The position numbers and the translations under genes were made by a program. Under the pieces are notes generated by a model. It saw nothing but the letters and a program-made list of their open reading frames with translations. It searched no databases and was not told where the DNA came from. This document shows, one piece after another, positions 55,716 through 63,981 of a DNA stretch of 64,000 nt; position 1 is the stretch's first letter, and each line of letters opens with the position of its first letter. Location: positions 1 through 64,000 of the forward strand of contig CAZQIC010000007.1 in NCBI GenBank assembly GCA_964593555.1, written 5' to 3'. Origin of the DNA: CAZQIC01 sp964593555. GTDB lineage: Bacteria; Bacteroidota; Bacteroidia; JAFLBG01.

Positions 55716-57116
55716 CTACTTTACTACTGAAATATTCGTCGATGCATGTGTTTCTTTACTCATGGCTACATAATATCCCATTGGTACAACTGCTCCGGAA
55801 TAATCTTTTCCATCCCATATTTTAGATCCTTCCAATGTTCTTACCAAAGAACCATAGCGACTATAAATCTCGATTTTATTCCCTGCAAGCATTAACATAG
55901 TTTCATCATCCTTGCCATCAGCATTTGGTGAAAAAACGCTAAGCGCCGGCACACCTGTTGGTTCAATTGATGGAGGAGATGTTATGATAGAGCCTAAAGT
56001 TATTCGTGGGTTTTGCGTAAGAGCGAGTCTATAAATAGTGCCGGGAGCAGTACCAATAGCACAGCCTCCCATAATGTCAAAGTATAAATTATTATTTGCA
56101 TCAATGTAAAACATATTGAAGCTTAAACCAAAGCTGCCACCCAAGGCCTGAAACCACGAGCTGTCACGATCAGTGGAGATAACCCCTGTCGCATCTACTC
56201 TTCTTAAAATTGGCATGTTTGTATATGAATGAGCTGCGACAAAAAGATCTCCTGCAGCATTCATTGCAATTGGCCCCAAACCATTTATTGAAGCAGAAGT
56301 TGCAGTACCGCCATCTCCAGTATGTGCATTTGCGCCATTACCGGCATAAGTGCTAATAGTGCCCGAAGTATTCACTTTACGAACTACACTATTCCCAACA
56401 TCAGAAATGTATAAACTCCCCGAAACATCTACAGTAAGAGAATTTCCTAATGAAAAATATATCGTCAGATTCAATTGTGCACTTGTTGCAGCACCACCAT
56501 CACCAGAATATCCTGCAGTACCATTACCTGCATAAACAGATATTGTACCGGTGGTATTTATCTGCCTTACAATATTATTTGCATAATCAGCAAAATAAAT
56601 ATTTCCAGATACATCTACCGCAAGTGAATTTACCGTGATCTGTGCCAGGGTTGCCGCAGCCCCATTGCCCGTATTACCTGCAGTTCCGGTTCCCGCAATA
56701 GTGGTAATAACACCTGTTGAAGCTGTTACTTTTCTTATTCTTGTACCCGCAGCATCTGATAAATACAAATTACCAGCACCATCATTTGCTATAAAACCAT
56801 TCGATTGCATTGATGCTGAAGTCGCAGCACCGCCATCACCCGTAAATCCGGCAGCTTGATTGCCTGCATAAGTAGAAATAACATTGGTAGTATTTACCAT
56901 ACGCACATCATTGTTTCCTGCATCAGAAATAAAAATATTCCCTGTAGCATCGCTCGAAATTCCGGTTACATAGCTTAATTGCGCAGAGGTAGCAGCACCG
57001 CCATCACCGCTATAACCCTGAGTTCCATTTCCTGCAAATGGCACCTGGGCCATTATATTAGCAACACCAAATGTTGTAAGGGTTACCGCAATGACTATTG
57101 TTTTAATTGTCTTCAT
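55716..57116 (-). CDS. NHL-repeat secreted protein with short T9SS type B-like end
   Basis: A 466-residue exported protein. Signal peptide MKTIKTIVIAVTLTTFGVAN ends near NIMAQ. Five or six NHL repeats (SGDGGAATSAQL, 'GNIFISDAGNNDVRMV', 'GNLYLSDAAGTRIRKV', 'GNIYFADYANNIVRQI') form a beta-propeller over about residues 25-330. The C-terminal 80 residues (ALSVFSPNADGKDDETMLML ... IEIYSRYGSLVRTLEGSKIW ... PMGYYVAM ... ISVVK) are a compact CHU_C-type sorting domain, nearly the same as the one at 57512. Likely displayed on the surface through T9SS. Function unknown; NHL propellers usually bind ligands. Confidence 0.88.
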   Translation of the reverse strand: MKTIKTIVIAVTLTTFGVANIMAQVPFAGNGTQGYSGDGGAATSAQLSYVTGISSDATGNIFISDAGNNDVRMVNTTNVISTYAGNQAAGFTGDGGAATSASMQSNGFIANDGAGNLYLSDAAGTRIRKVTASTGVITTIAGTGTAGNTGNGAAATLAQITVNSLAVDVSGNIYFADYANNIVRQINTTGTISVYAGNGTAGYSGDGGAATSAQLNLTIYFSLGNSLTVDVSGSLYISDVGNSVVRKVNTSGTISTYAGNGANAHTGDGGTATSASINGLGPIAMNAAGDLFVAAHSYTNMPILRRVDATGVISTDRDSSWFQALGGSFGLSFNMFYIDANNNLYFDIMGGCAIGTAPGTIYRLALTQNPRITLGSIITSPPSIEPTGVPALSVFSPNADGKDDETMLMLAGNKIEIYSRYGSLVRTLEGSKIWDGKDYSGAVVPMGYYVAMSKETHASTNISVVK

Positions 57117-57286
57117 TTTATATAGGTTTTATATTATTTGTATCGTATTTATCATTACTACAACCAAAACAATAAAAAGTAACCCCCAATGATATTAATA
57201 ATGAAATAGTCTGAAAATGCTGAGTTTAATAGCTTTTGAGCAATTATAGTAAACTTGAATTATAATTATAAACGGGAACTAATTAT

Positions 57287-57447
57287 TAGACCTCTTTCAT
57301 AATTCGAGACTCTAATTAGCTGTCTGGGAGAAGCCATTTTCGGCTTCATATCGAGACCCGCGCGCTGCATATTTCGATACATTTTTCGCTTAGGCGAAAA
57401 ACACTAAATATGACCCAACTTTCTAATTGAATTATGAAAGAAGTCTA
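57287..57447. mobile_element. 161-bp MITE-like palindromic element
   Basis: 19-bp terminal inverted repeats with one mismatch: TAGACCTCTTTCATAATTC at 57287-57305 and the complement of TAGACTTCTTTCATAATTC at 57429-57447. Inside are two perfect hairpins, GAAGCC-ATTTTC-GGCTTC (from 57330) and TTTTTCGC-TTAG-GCGAAAAA (from 57382), the second framed by CATATTT...AAATATG. No reading frame fits. Any target duplication is at most 2-3 bases and ambiguous. It fills much of the 395-base spacer 57117-57511, whose remaining parts are AT-rich with no gene or clear promoter. A non-autonomous transposon remnant is the best reading; a structured RNA is possible. Confidence 0.65.
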
Positions 57448-57511
57448 TTGAAAAAATTCATATGGCAATGGAGGAATTCGGAAAAGATTTCGCAAAAAAA
57501 GGAATTAGATA

Positions 57512-58102
57512 CTATCGAATAACAGAAATATGTGCCGCGGTATTGTCCACCTCGTTTATGGCAACGTAATAACCCATAGGAACTATTACACCTGAATTAT
57601 CTTTGGCATCCCATATTCTCGAACCGCCATCTAAGGTTCTCACCAATATTCCAAAGCGGTTATATATTTTGATCTCGCCGCCAAAAATTGCTAATTCTAC
57701 TACATCGTCATTCCCATCACCATTGGGAGTTATTACGTTCGACGTAGAAACCTCTGAAGGCGGTGGCGGCGGCGTTACAATTGTTGTATCTATAGTTATA
57801 ACCTGGCAATAAATCATACTTGGATTAGCATGACAGCTTGTATCTGTAATAGACAAACAAACAGTATAAGTACCAAGGGCAGGATATGTAAAAGAAGGAT
57901 TGGTGTTACTTGAAAAATTTGACATGCCGCCAAAATCCCACATAAAAGAAAGAGATGTAGCAGAATCCGATCCAGATGTGTTTGTATACTGAACAGTCAT
58001 TCCTGTTACAGTATATGTAAAACTTGTCTGGCAAGGCTGAGCCAATGCACCTGAATAAGCCAGGGAAAACATCAACAAAAACACAACAGCTATTTTTTTC
58101 AT
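57512..58102 (-). CDS. PKD-domain secreted protein with short T9SS type B-like end
   Basis: A 196-residue exported protein. Signal peptide MKKIAVVFLLMFSLAYSGAL ends near AQP. One PKD domain (SATSLSFMWDFGGMSNFSSN ... LGTYTVCLSITDTSCHANPS) spans about 25-105. After a Thr/Pro-rich linker (TIVTPPPPPSE) comes a compact CHU_C-type sorting domain (NVITPNGDGNDDVVELAIFG ... IYNRFGILVRTLDGGSRIW ... PMGYYVAI ... ISVIR). Its sorting domain closely matches that of the protein at 55716, so the pair were duplicated or exchanged ends. It lies 19 bases downstream of the PorP/SprF-like gene and is probably its co-transcribed partner, as for SprB-SprF pairs. Confidence 0.88.
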   Translation of the reverse strand: MKKIAVVFLLMFSLAYSGALAQPCQTSFTYTVTGMTVQYTNTSGSDSATSLSFMWDFGGMSNFSSNTNPSFTYPALGTYTVCLSITDTSCHANPSMIYCQVITIDTTIVTPPPPPSEVSTSNVITPNGDGNDDVVELAIFGGEIKIYNRFGILVRTLDGGSRIWDAKDNSGVIVPMGYYVAINEVDNTAAHISVIR

Positions 58103-58121
58103 TGTCTACAGAATAAAATTA

Positions 58122-59093
58122 TTAAAAATCCGGGCAGGCAGCAGCGTTATATTTTTTATTTGTGTCCATCTTTGGCCCCTTTCCATAATAATATCTTAAT
58201 ACCATTTCAAATGTTTGTGTATTAGTTCTGTAATTACTTCTGTTTGGCATGAAATACGAAAAGTCAACACTTAACCCACTTACATCTCCTTTTTTTCTTC
58301 CCTCACAGGCAACACATACATTCTGCAATCCTAAAAAAGAATAAAATCCTTCTTTATTTTCATAACTTGCTCCAAAACTCACCATTCCACTTAATAAAAA
58401 ATTTACTGCCACCCCCGAAGCTAAATCGGGCATATATTTATTTTGATTTTTTTCAATATACCTTACAAAAAAAGAAGGCATCATTAAAAACGATTCATTG
58501 AACCTTATTTTTTGCTCAACAACCAAAGTATAGTGTCTGTTTAACTGGATTATATCTAGTATTGGTTGAACCTTTGGATTACTAAACTGGTTTACGGCTA
58601 GGCCCAATCGTGTTTTTGGAGTATATAAAAAAACGCCTCCATTACCATCCATTGTATTACCCGAAGCTCCGGCATTATAAGCAGGATTTGCTTTTACACC
58701 AAAGCTGTATAACCCAAACGAAACTCCACCGGAAAAAAAACAATTATCTCCAATTTTTTGATGCCTCGCATATGAAATATAACCCCGATTCCTTGAAATA
58801 AAAGGACCTTCCTGGTCATTATTAAAATGCATTCCCAGTACATTAAACCCCTTGTCACTTGAATTTACCCTTACAAAAACAGAAAATGCAGAGGTGGCAA
58901 TTCCCGCAAACTTCTCATTGCTTCGGCGTGTTCCTGCAAAAAGCTCCAACATAGCTTTACTGCCTCCCCTTGCAGGGTTAATCTGTGGATTATTAAAAGT
59001 TTGACCAAAATGAATTGGCACTTCGCCCGTTATCGGCTGGGAAAATATGCCTAATGCTATAGCCTGAAATATAAATAAAAAAATAAACCTCAT
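58122..59093 (-). CDS. PorP/SprF-family type IX secretion membrane protein
   Basis: A 323-residue outer-membrane barrel. Signal peptide MRFIFLFIFQAIALGIFSQ. The mature start (VPIHFGQTFNNPQINPARGG) corresponds to the family's 'NPAxxG' opening, followed by barrel strands (GIATSAFSVFVRV, NCFFSGGVSFGLYSFGVKAN, LGLAVNQFSNPKVQP, SFFVRYIE) and VSFGASYENKEGFYSF near the end. SprF is needed to deliver the adhesin SprB; family members usually sit beside a CHU_C cargo gene, here the PKD protein 19 bases downstream. It ends in PDF, with Cys in the last residues. Confidence 0.85.
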   Translation of the reverse strand: MRFIFLFIFQAIALGIFSQPITGEVPIHFGQTFNNPQINPARGGSKAMLELFAGTRRSNEKFAGIATSAFSVFVRVNSSDKGFNVLGMHFNNDQEGPFISRNRGYISYARHQKIGDNCFFSGGVSFGLYSFGVKANPAYNAGASGNTMDGNGGVFLYTPKTRLGLAVNQFSNPKVQPILDIIQLNRHYTLVVEQKIRFNESFLMMPSFFVRYIEKNQNKYMPDLASGVAVNFLLSGMVSFGASYENKEGFYSFLGLQNVCVACEGRKKGDVSGLSVDFSYFMPNRSNYRTNTQTFEMVLRYYYGKGPKMDTNKKYNAAACPDF

Positions 59094-59209
59094 TTTACAG
59101 GCCTTTTTCTTCTATACAAGATAATAATTAAAAAGTAACCCCTTTGTTAAAGTTTTTTCCGCTTTCAATTTATACTTTATAGATTTTTACTTCCATTTTT
59201 CTGTAAAAA

Positions 59210-59241
59210 TTTGAATCCTCGCGTCTTTTAAGGTATATTTG
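59210..59241 (+). promoter_or_regulatory. promoter of the metal-uptake operon
   Basis: TTTG at 59210-59213, a 20-base spacer, then TATATTTG at 59234-59241: a full match to the Bacteroidota consensus. The ATG at 59247 follows after 5 bases, so the leader is very short or absent. Confidence 0.75.
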
Positions 59242-59246
59242 ATATA

Positions 59247-59660
59247 ATGAGTACCATTAAAAACATTATTGTAATTATTCTGGCCGTAGTTTTTTTTGCG
59301 TTTGGCTCGGGTATTACTATATGTAAAATGGCTTGTTCGGAGAGCGGTATTGTTCAGCTTTCAATCAATGAACAGGAATCGTGTTGCGATGAAAACCAAG
59401 AAGATGCTTGTTGTGATGAAAAACCTTGCAGTGATAAAATGGGATGCTGCACACACACCGATAATTTACTTCAGCTTGATCAGTATATTCCAGGGGATAA
59501 AATTTTTCTTTCTGAACTGAATCAACAAATTTACACAGCAACTTTTTTTAGTTCAAAAAATACATATTGCAATAGTCTATTGTCGAACATACAATACGAA
59601 GCTCCGCCTCCACTGGCAGTAGAAAATTTTTCTTCGTTTACTCACTTGCTTCGCATTTGA
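59247..59660 (+). CDS. Cys-rich HYC_CC_PP-like exported protein
   Basis: A 137-residue protein with an N-terminal signal or anchor helix (NIIVIILAVVFFAFGSGITI) and a mature part dense in Cys and acidic residues: SCCDENQEDACCDEKPCSDK then MGCCTH, with EAPPPLAV near the end. This matches the small Bacteroidota family I know as HYC_CC_PP (named for these motifs), found next to TonB receptors. The paired Cys and His suggest soft-metal binding in the periplasm. It leads the operon with the TonB receptor, 67 bases upstream, under a full promoter. Confidence 0.75.
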   Translation: MSTIKNIIVIILAVVFFAFGSGITICKMACSESGIVQLSINEQESCCDENQEDACCDEKPCSDKMGCCTHTDNLLQLDQYIPGDKIFLSELNQQIYTATFFSSKNTYCNSLLSNIQYEAPPPLAVENFSSFTHLLRI

Positions 59661-59727
59661 TTCACTGAAAATACCTTCGGCACAATCCGGTATTTTATAA
59701 TTTCCATTTTTTTACTTGAATCAAGGC

Positions 59728-61944
59728 ATGAATTTATTTCAGCGTTTATTATTTATACTTTTTATTTTTATCTCAGGTTTCACTGGTTTCGCGCAATCCA
59801 TTTCAGGCAAAGTATTTTCTAAAACTGAAGCCGGGATTGAAACATTGCCCGGTGCTACAGTATACTGGCAAAACACAAATATTGTAGTTAGTACAAATGA
59901 GGAAGGTAAATTTTCATTTGATTATATGTATCCGGATTCACTTCCTCGCAACCTGATCGTGAGTCTTATAGGATATATTAGCGATACAATAAATATAAAC
60001 GACAACACAGTTTCTTATTTAGAAATTGAATTGAAAAAAACTACACTACTCAAAACAGTGGAGATAGAAAAAAAAGTAAAATCAACTATGATCTCTATAA
60101 ACCCATTAAAGACCGAAATAATTACAGAGAAGGAATTAAAGAAAGCTGCATGTTGTAATATTGGAGAAAGTTTTGAAACAAATGCCTCGGTTGATATCAC
60201 GTATAAAGATGCAATTACCGGCAGCAAAGAAATTCAGGTACTGGGCTTATCGGGTGCCTATGTTCAACTGCTTACAGAAAATGTTCCGCTTATTAATGGC
60301 TTAGGGTTAACTTACGGATTAAACTCTATTCCCGGAACACAAATTCATACGATTAGTATAATTAAGGGACCAGGCTCTGTGATGTTCGGCCCGGAGTCAA
60401 TGAGCGGAATGGTAAATATAGATTTGAAAGATCCGTTGACAACAAACAAATTTTTTCTTAATGCTTACCTGGATTATAATTTGAGAAAAGAAGTAAACAT
60501 CGATAAGCGAGTTAAGTTCAATGAAAAATCTTCGTTGTTATTATCTGGCCATGCATCACATGTCGCACAAAAAGTAGATAACAACCATGATAAATTTCTT
60601 GATATGCCCTTACTCACAACCTATAGCGTCTTGGGTAAATGGAAATACAGTAACAAGGGGTTTATTTCACAAAATAGTTTTAAATATTTAAACGAAAACC
60701 GGCAAAGCGGTCAGTTTGATTATGATTACAAAAAAAATGATTTCGACACAAGTCTTTATGCACAGCAACTCATTACAAACCGCATGGAATTTTACGGAAA
60801 AACCGGCTGGGTATTGCCAACCGAAAAGTATAATAGTTTTGGCATACAATACTCTGCTGTAAACCACCAGCAAGAAGGATTTTACGGATTAAGAAATTAT
60901 ACTGGTGTACAAACAAATGCAACGGCGCGCTTACTTTTTAATTCACAGTTTAATAAATACAACACCTTGAATACAGGCCTGTCATATAAACATGATGAGA
61001 CAAACGAAAAACTGGACACATTTATTATTGATAGAATACAAAATATACCCGGAGTATTTATTGAAAATGCTTTTGAAAAAAATAAAATCATTTCTTTGAT
61101 CACCGGTGTGAGAGCAGATTACTACAACAACAGAATATTTATTACGCCAAGAGCTAACATAAAATATTCGCTTGCAGAAAAAACAGATTTAAGGGCAAGC
61201 ATTGGGACAGGATGGAAGGTCGTGGATATACTTGCAGAAAACCCAAACATAGCTGCGAGTTCAAGAAAAATTATGATCACTGAAAAATTAAAACCTGAGG
61301 AGTCACTGAATTATGGTTTCAATTTTAATCATGAGTTTGAACTTGCCTACCGTGAAGGTTCAATTGGATTTGACGCTTACCAAACAAGATTTATTGATAA
61401 AGTATATGCAGATTATGATTCCATACCTGCACAAGTATTGTTTTATAATCTTCGCAACAACACAACTTCCAGTAGTTTCCAGGTTGAGGCGACTTATGAA
61501 ATAATAAAAAACGTGGATCTTAAAATTGCTTATAAATACCTCGATGTTTATTCTACCATTAACAGCCAACGTATACCTCAGGCATTAATTGCCAAACATA
61601 GAATGCTTGCAAATATTTTTTACGAAACATTCGATAGAAAATGGAACATGAATGCAACTTATCAGTGGTATGGAAAAAAACGTCTTCCGGATACTGATAA
61701 ATATCCTTCAGTATATAGAAAAGAAGGCTATTCTGTTCCTTATTCGAAAATAAACATGCAGGTGAACAGGATTTTTAAAAATTCGGAATGGTATATAGGA
61801 ATTGAAAACTTATTGGGTTTTGTACAACATGATGCTATATTGAGTTATGAAAACCCTTTTGGCCCATATTTTGATACAGGATATGTATGGGGCACCATGG
61901 ATAACAGAAGAATTTATTTAGGATGGAGTTATAAATTAAAATAA
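59728..61944 (+). CDS. TonB-dependent outer-membrane receptor, probable metal transporter
   Basis: A 738-residue receptor. From the ATG at 59728: signal peptide MNLFQRLLFILFIFISGFTG, a carboxypeptidase-like N-domain (SISGKVFSKTEAGIETLPGA ... VSLIGYISDTI), the plug (residues about 120-235: EIITEKELKKAACCNIGESF, VLGLSGAYVQLLTENVPLIN, ISIIKGPGSVMFGPESMSGM) and the 22-strand barrel ending in the aromatic-flanked IYLGWSYKLK. The Cys pair in the plug (C142-C143, ACCNIGESFETN) is a feature of receptors found beside heavy-metal proteins. A Cys-rich protein precedes it and two HMA-domain proteins follow, so copper or a similar metal is the likely cargo. A TTG at 59716 is a poorer start. Confidence 0.92.
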   Translation: MNLFQRLLFILFIFISGFTGFAQSISGKVFSKTEAGIETLPGATVYWQNTNIVVSTNEEGKFSFDYMYPDSLPRNLIVSLIGYISDTININDNTVSYLEIELKKTTLLKTVEIEKKVKSTMISINPLKTEIITEKELKKAACCNIGESFETNASVDITYKDAITGSKEIQVLGLSGAYVQLLTENVPLINGLGLTYGLNSIPGTQIHTISIIKGPGSVMFGPESMSGMVNIDLKDPLTTNKFFLNAYLDYNLRKEVNIDKRVKFNEKSSLLLSGHASHVAQKVDNNHDKFLDMPLLTTYSVLGKWKYSNKGFISQNSFKYLNENRQSGQFDYDYKKNDFDTSLYAQQLITNRMEFYGKTGWVLPTEKYNSFGIQYSAVNHQQEGFYGLRNYTGVQTNATARLLFNSQFNKYNTLNTGLSYKHDETNEKLDTFIIDRIQNIPGVFIENAFEKNKIISLITGVRADYYNNRIFITPRANIKYSLAEKTDLRASIGTGWKVVDILAENPNIAASSRKIMITEKLKPEESLNYGFNFNHEFELAYREGSIGFDAYQTRFIDKVYADYDSIPAQVLFYNLRNNTTSSSFQVEATYEIIKNVDLKIAYKYLDVYSTINSQRIPQALIAKHRMLANIFYETFDRKWNMNATYQWYGKKRLPDTDKYPSVYRKEGYSVPYSKINMQVNRIFKNSEWYIGIENLLGFVQHDAILSYENPFGPYFDTGYVWGTMDNRRIYLGWSYKLK

Positions 61945-62010
61945 ACAATCATGAAATAGCCATAATTCTAAGCAGCATACAAACCGAAAAAGAATATGTG
62001 GCGTATTCCC

Positions 62011-62030
62011 TGCCCGATGGCAGGCGGGCA
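62011..62030. repeat. dispersed GC-rich palindromic repeat
   Basis: TGCCCGATGGCAGGCGGGCA has 6-bp arms (TGCCCG/CGGGCA). The GC-rich phrase stands out from its AT-rich surroundings and resembles intergenic repeats scattered in Bacteroidota. It lies in the 115-base gap between the receptor and the first HMA gene. Confidence 0.5.
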
Positions 62031-62059
62031 TATGACATTAAAAACAAAAACATTTACAC

Positions 62060-62413
62060 ATGAAAACAACAATTTTAACAACAATGATGCTTCTGAGTTT
62101 TATACTACTAAAACCGGCGAGTACTTTTTCTCAAAATAAAAAAACAAAGGACATGCGCACACTTGAATTAAAGATCGGCGGAATGACCTGTGAATCGGGT
62201 TGTGCAAAGGGAATTGAAAACTCCGTGTATAAAATAAAGGGGGTTAAAAAAAGCCAGGTAAATTATGATACACAAATAGCTACTTTTATTTTTGACGCCA
62301 ACAAAACCAGTAAAGAAGAAATTATAAAAGTCGTTGAGAATTTTAATCCCGGAGAGGTTGCCGAAAGAAAATATTCGGTTACTTTAATTAACTTTAAAGA
62401 AAATGAAAAATAA
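62060..62413 (+). CDS. exported heavy-metal-associated (HMA) domain protein
   Basis: A 117-residue protein. Signal peptide ends near ASTFSQ. The HMA domain (TLELKIGGMTCESGC ... YKIKGVKKSQVNYDTQIATF) has the metal pair as CESGC (C44 and C48) rather than the usual CxxC; that CxxxC spacing is less common. HMA domains carry Cu(I) or similar ions. Being exported, it would work in the periplasm, taking metal from the TonB receptor or passing it on. It overlaps the next HMA gene by 11 bases. Confidence 0.88.
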   Translation: MKTTILTTMMLLSFILLKPASTFSQNKKTKDMRTLELKIGGMTCESGCAKGIENSVYKIKGVKKSQVNYDTQIATFIFDANKTSKEEIIKVVENFNPGEVAERKYSVTLINFKENEK

Positions 62414-62750
62414 AGTCACATGCATCCTGCTTGGATTATTATTTATAACAGCAATAGGGTTCGCACAAAAAAATACTCAAGTAAAAATTAAAACTACTGC
62501 TGAATGTGATATGTGTAAAAAATCTATTGAGTCAACACTATACAAATTAAAAGGAGTTAAAAAAGTAAAAGTTGATCTTACTTCAAAAGAAACATTTGTA
62601 ATTTATAATCCCAAAAAAATAACTGTAGAGGAAATTAAGAAAGCAATTGTTGCCGCCGGATATGATGCAGATGATATGAAAGCAAATGTGAAGGCATACA
62701 AAGCACTTCCTGAATGTTGTAAAAAGGGAGAGCCTCACCAGGAAAAATAA
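62403..62750 (+). CDS. exported heavy-metal-associated (HMA) domain protein
   Basis: A 115-residue protein. Signal peptide MKNKVTCILLGLLFITAIGF, cleaved near AQ. The HMA domain has a normal CxxC as AECDMCKKSI (C35, C38), then LKGVKKVKVDLTSKETFVIY and IVAAGYDADD. A short tail carries LPECCKKGEPHQEK, which adds a possible second metal site. It overlaps the preceding HMA gene (ATG inside GAAAATGAAAAATAA) and lies 8 bases before the gamma-carbonic-anhydrase-like gene. Probably a periplasmic copper-type carrier. Confidence 0.88.
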   Translation: MKNKVTCILLGLLFITAIGFAQKNTQVKIKTTAECDMCKKSIESTLYKLKGVKKVKVDLTSKETFVIYNPKKITVEEIKKAIVAAGYDADDMKANVKAYKALPECCKKGEPHQEK

Positions 62751-62758
62751 AATAAATC

Positions 62759-63286
62759 ATGAGTCTTATAAAAGCTGTAAAAGGAATATCTCCAAAATTT
62801 GGAAACGATTGTTACCTCGCTGAAAATTGTACCGTTGTGGGTGATGTTACCATGGGAGACAATTGCAGTGTTTGGTTCAATGCTGTTGTTCGCGGCGATG
62901 TGAATTCCATAAAAATGGGAAACAAAGTTAATATACAGGATGGAGCCATAATTCATTGCACTTACCAAAAAGCAGCAACTACATTGGGTAATAATGTTTC
63001 TGTTGGACATAGAGCTATTGTGCATGGCTGCACAGTGCATGACAATGTACTTATAGGCATGGGAGCTATTGTAATGGACAATGCAGTGATAGGAAGCAAT
63101 TCAATAATCGCAGCCGGTGCAGTGGTATTGGAAAATACTATTGTTGAACCGGGATCTATTTACGCAGGCGTTCCTGCCAAAAAAGTGAAGGACATAAACC
63201 AGGAATTAATTAATGGAGAGATAAACCGCATCGCCAATAATTATATTATGTATTCAGGCTGGTTTAAAAATACCAATAAAGAATAA
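62759..63286 (+). CDS. gamma-carbonic anhydrase-like hexapeptide-repeat protein
   Basis: A 175-residue left-handed beta-helix protein of the gamma-CA/YrdA family. Hexapeptide repeats (VVGDVTMGDNCSVWFNAVVR, GDVNSIKMGNKVNIQDGAII) lead to the zinc ligands H66 (in AIIHC), H84 and H89 (in SVGHRAIVHGC). It ends with the usual helix (VPAKKVKDINQELINGEINR). Many relatives have weak or no carbonic anhydrase activity, so the reaction is uncertain. It is cytoplasmic, unlike the HMA proteins just upstream, and may only share their transcript. Confidence 0.93.
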   Translation: MSLIKAVKGISPKFGNDCYLAENCTVVGDVTMGDNCSVWFNAVVRGDVNSIKMGNKVNIQDGAIIHCTYQKAATTLGNNVSVGHRAIVHGCTVHDNVLIGMGAIVMDNAVIGSNSIIAAGAVVLENTIVEPGSIYAGVPAKKVKDINQELINGEINRIANNYIMYSGWFKNTNKE

Positions 63287-63340
63287 ATAAATTACCATCG
63301 GAAGTTCTCAGGATCTTTAATTTCCATCAACACAAACGCT

Positions 63341-63360
63341 CCCCAATACTTGGGCTGGGG
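63341..63360 (+). terminator. possible terminator hairpin
   Basis: CCCCA-atacttgggc-TGGGG, followed by a T-rich stretch (TATTTTAATTTTAG). The stem is only 5 bp. It lies 55 bases after the gamma-CA-like gene. Confidence 0.4.
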
Positions 63361-63467
63361 GTATTTTAATTTTAGTTGTTTCTGTGTTTTCATCAAGTTT
63401 CTCAATCATTTCTTTTAGAAATACAATTTATGGGTTAAAAAAATTACTCCTGCCCTATTGTTCGGTG

Positions 63468-63475
63468 TAATTTTG
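63468..63475 (+). promoter_or_regulatory. possible -7 element of the leader-peptide gene
   Basis: TAATTTTG fits TAnnTTTG, 20 bases before the ATG at 63496. No TTTG lies at the expected -33 distance. Confidence 0.4.
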
Positions 63476-63495
63476 CTACATAAATCAAACAAAAA

Positions 63496-63771
63496 ATGGA
63501 AGCGAAAAAAAAGATAAAGCTACAAGAACTGAAAACACAAAGTTTTATAACTAGTCTTGACAAATCAAAAAGTGAAACTATCAATGGTGCAGGAGGAGGT
63601 GCAGTAAACACTCAAGATAATTGCTACCATACTGACTGGACTTGTTGGAGTGACATAAATGGTAATGGCCAAATTGATGGATATGAGCCATTTATATCCA
63701 AAATGGTTAGTGATTTTGGTCTTTGTTTACCTCTTGAAATAATTTACAATTCAATGGTAGGATATAATTAA
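63496..63771 (+). CDS. candidate RiPP precursor with pinensin-like leader
   Basis: A 91-residue peptide. The leader MEAKKKIKLQELKTQSFITS is of the same type as at 32702 (K-K-x-K-L-x-L ... SFIT) and is followed by TINGAGGG, a likely Gly-Gly-type cleavage region near residue 35. The core has three Cys (43, 50, 77), Ser/Thr residues, and DINGNGQIDGYE, which looks like a calcium-binding EF-hand/dockerin loop. Leader and cleavage site suggest a secreted modified peptide; the loop would be unusual in one. No modification or export genes are visible before the window ends, so they may lie to the right. Confidence 0.6.
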   Translation: MEAKKKIKLQELKTQSFITSLDKSKSETINGAGGGAVNTQDNCYHTDWTCWSDINGNGQIDGYEPFISKMVSDFGLCLPLEIIYNSMVGYN

Positions 63772-63772
63772 T

Positions 63773-63981
63773 ATGAGCAACCTAATAGCCGCTATTGTCA
63801 ATTATAAGAACACCCCTCCAAGATAGCTGCATCAGTTGCCGAAATTACCTCTATTATTGAAAGTCGCTTAAGCATGAATTGCTCAGAAGTAACAAAGTTG
63901 GTTATATATTGTATTGAGGTGCGACAATATATCATTACACAAATGCTAATAATAATGGGGGAGAAAAAAATCCCCCATTAA
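63773..63981 (+). pseudogene. small reading frame interrupted by a one-base frameshift
   Basis: ATG at 63773 gives MSNLIAAIVNYKNTPPR and stops. One extra base in the C-run of AACACCCCTCC would continue the frame as SKIAASVAEITSIIESRLSM and on to a stop at 63979-63981, 69 residues in all. The downstream half is open and helix-like, so this may be a true small gene with a mutation or sequencing error. It begins one base after the stop of the leader-peptide gene. Confidence 0.4.
63954..63979. terminator. hairpin, possible terminator
   Basis: A perfect 9-bp stem (AATGGGGGA / TCCCCCATT) with an 8-base loop, overlapping the end of the small frameshifted frame. The trailing sequence is A/T-mixed rather than a T-run, so termination strength is uncertain. 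Confidence 0.5.
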
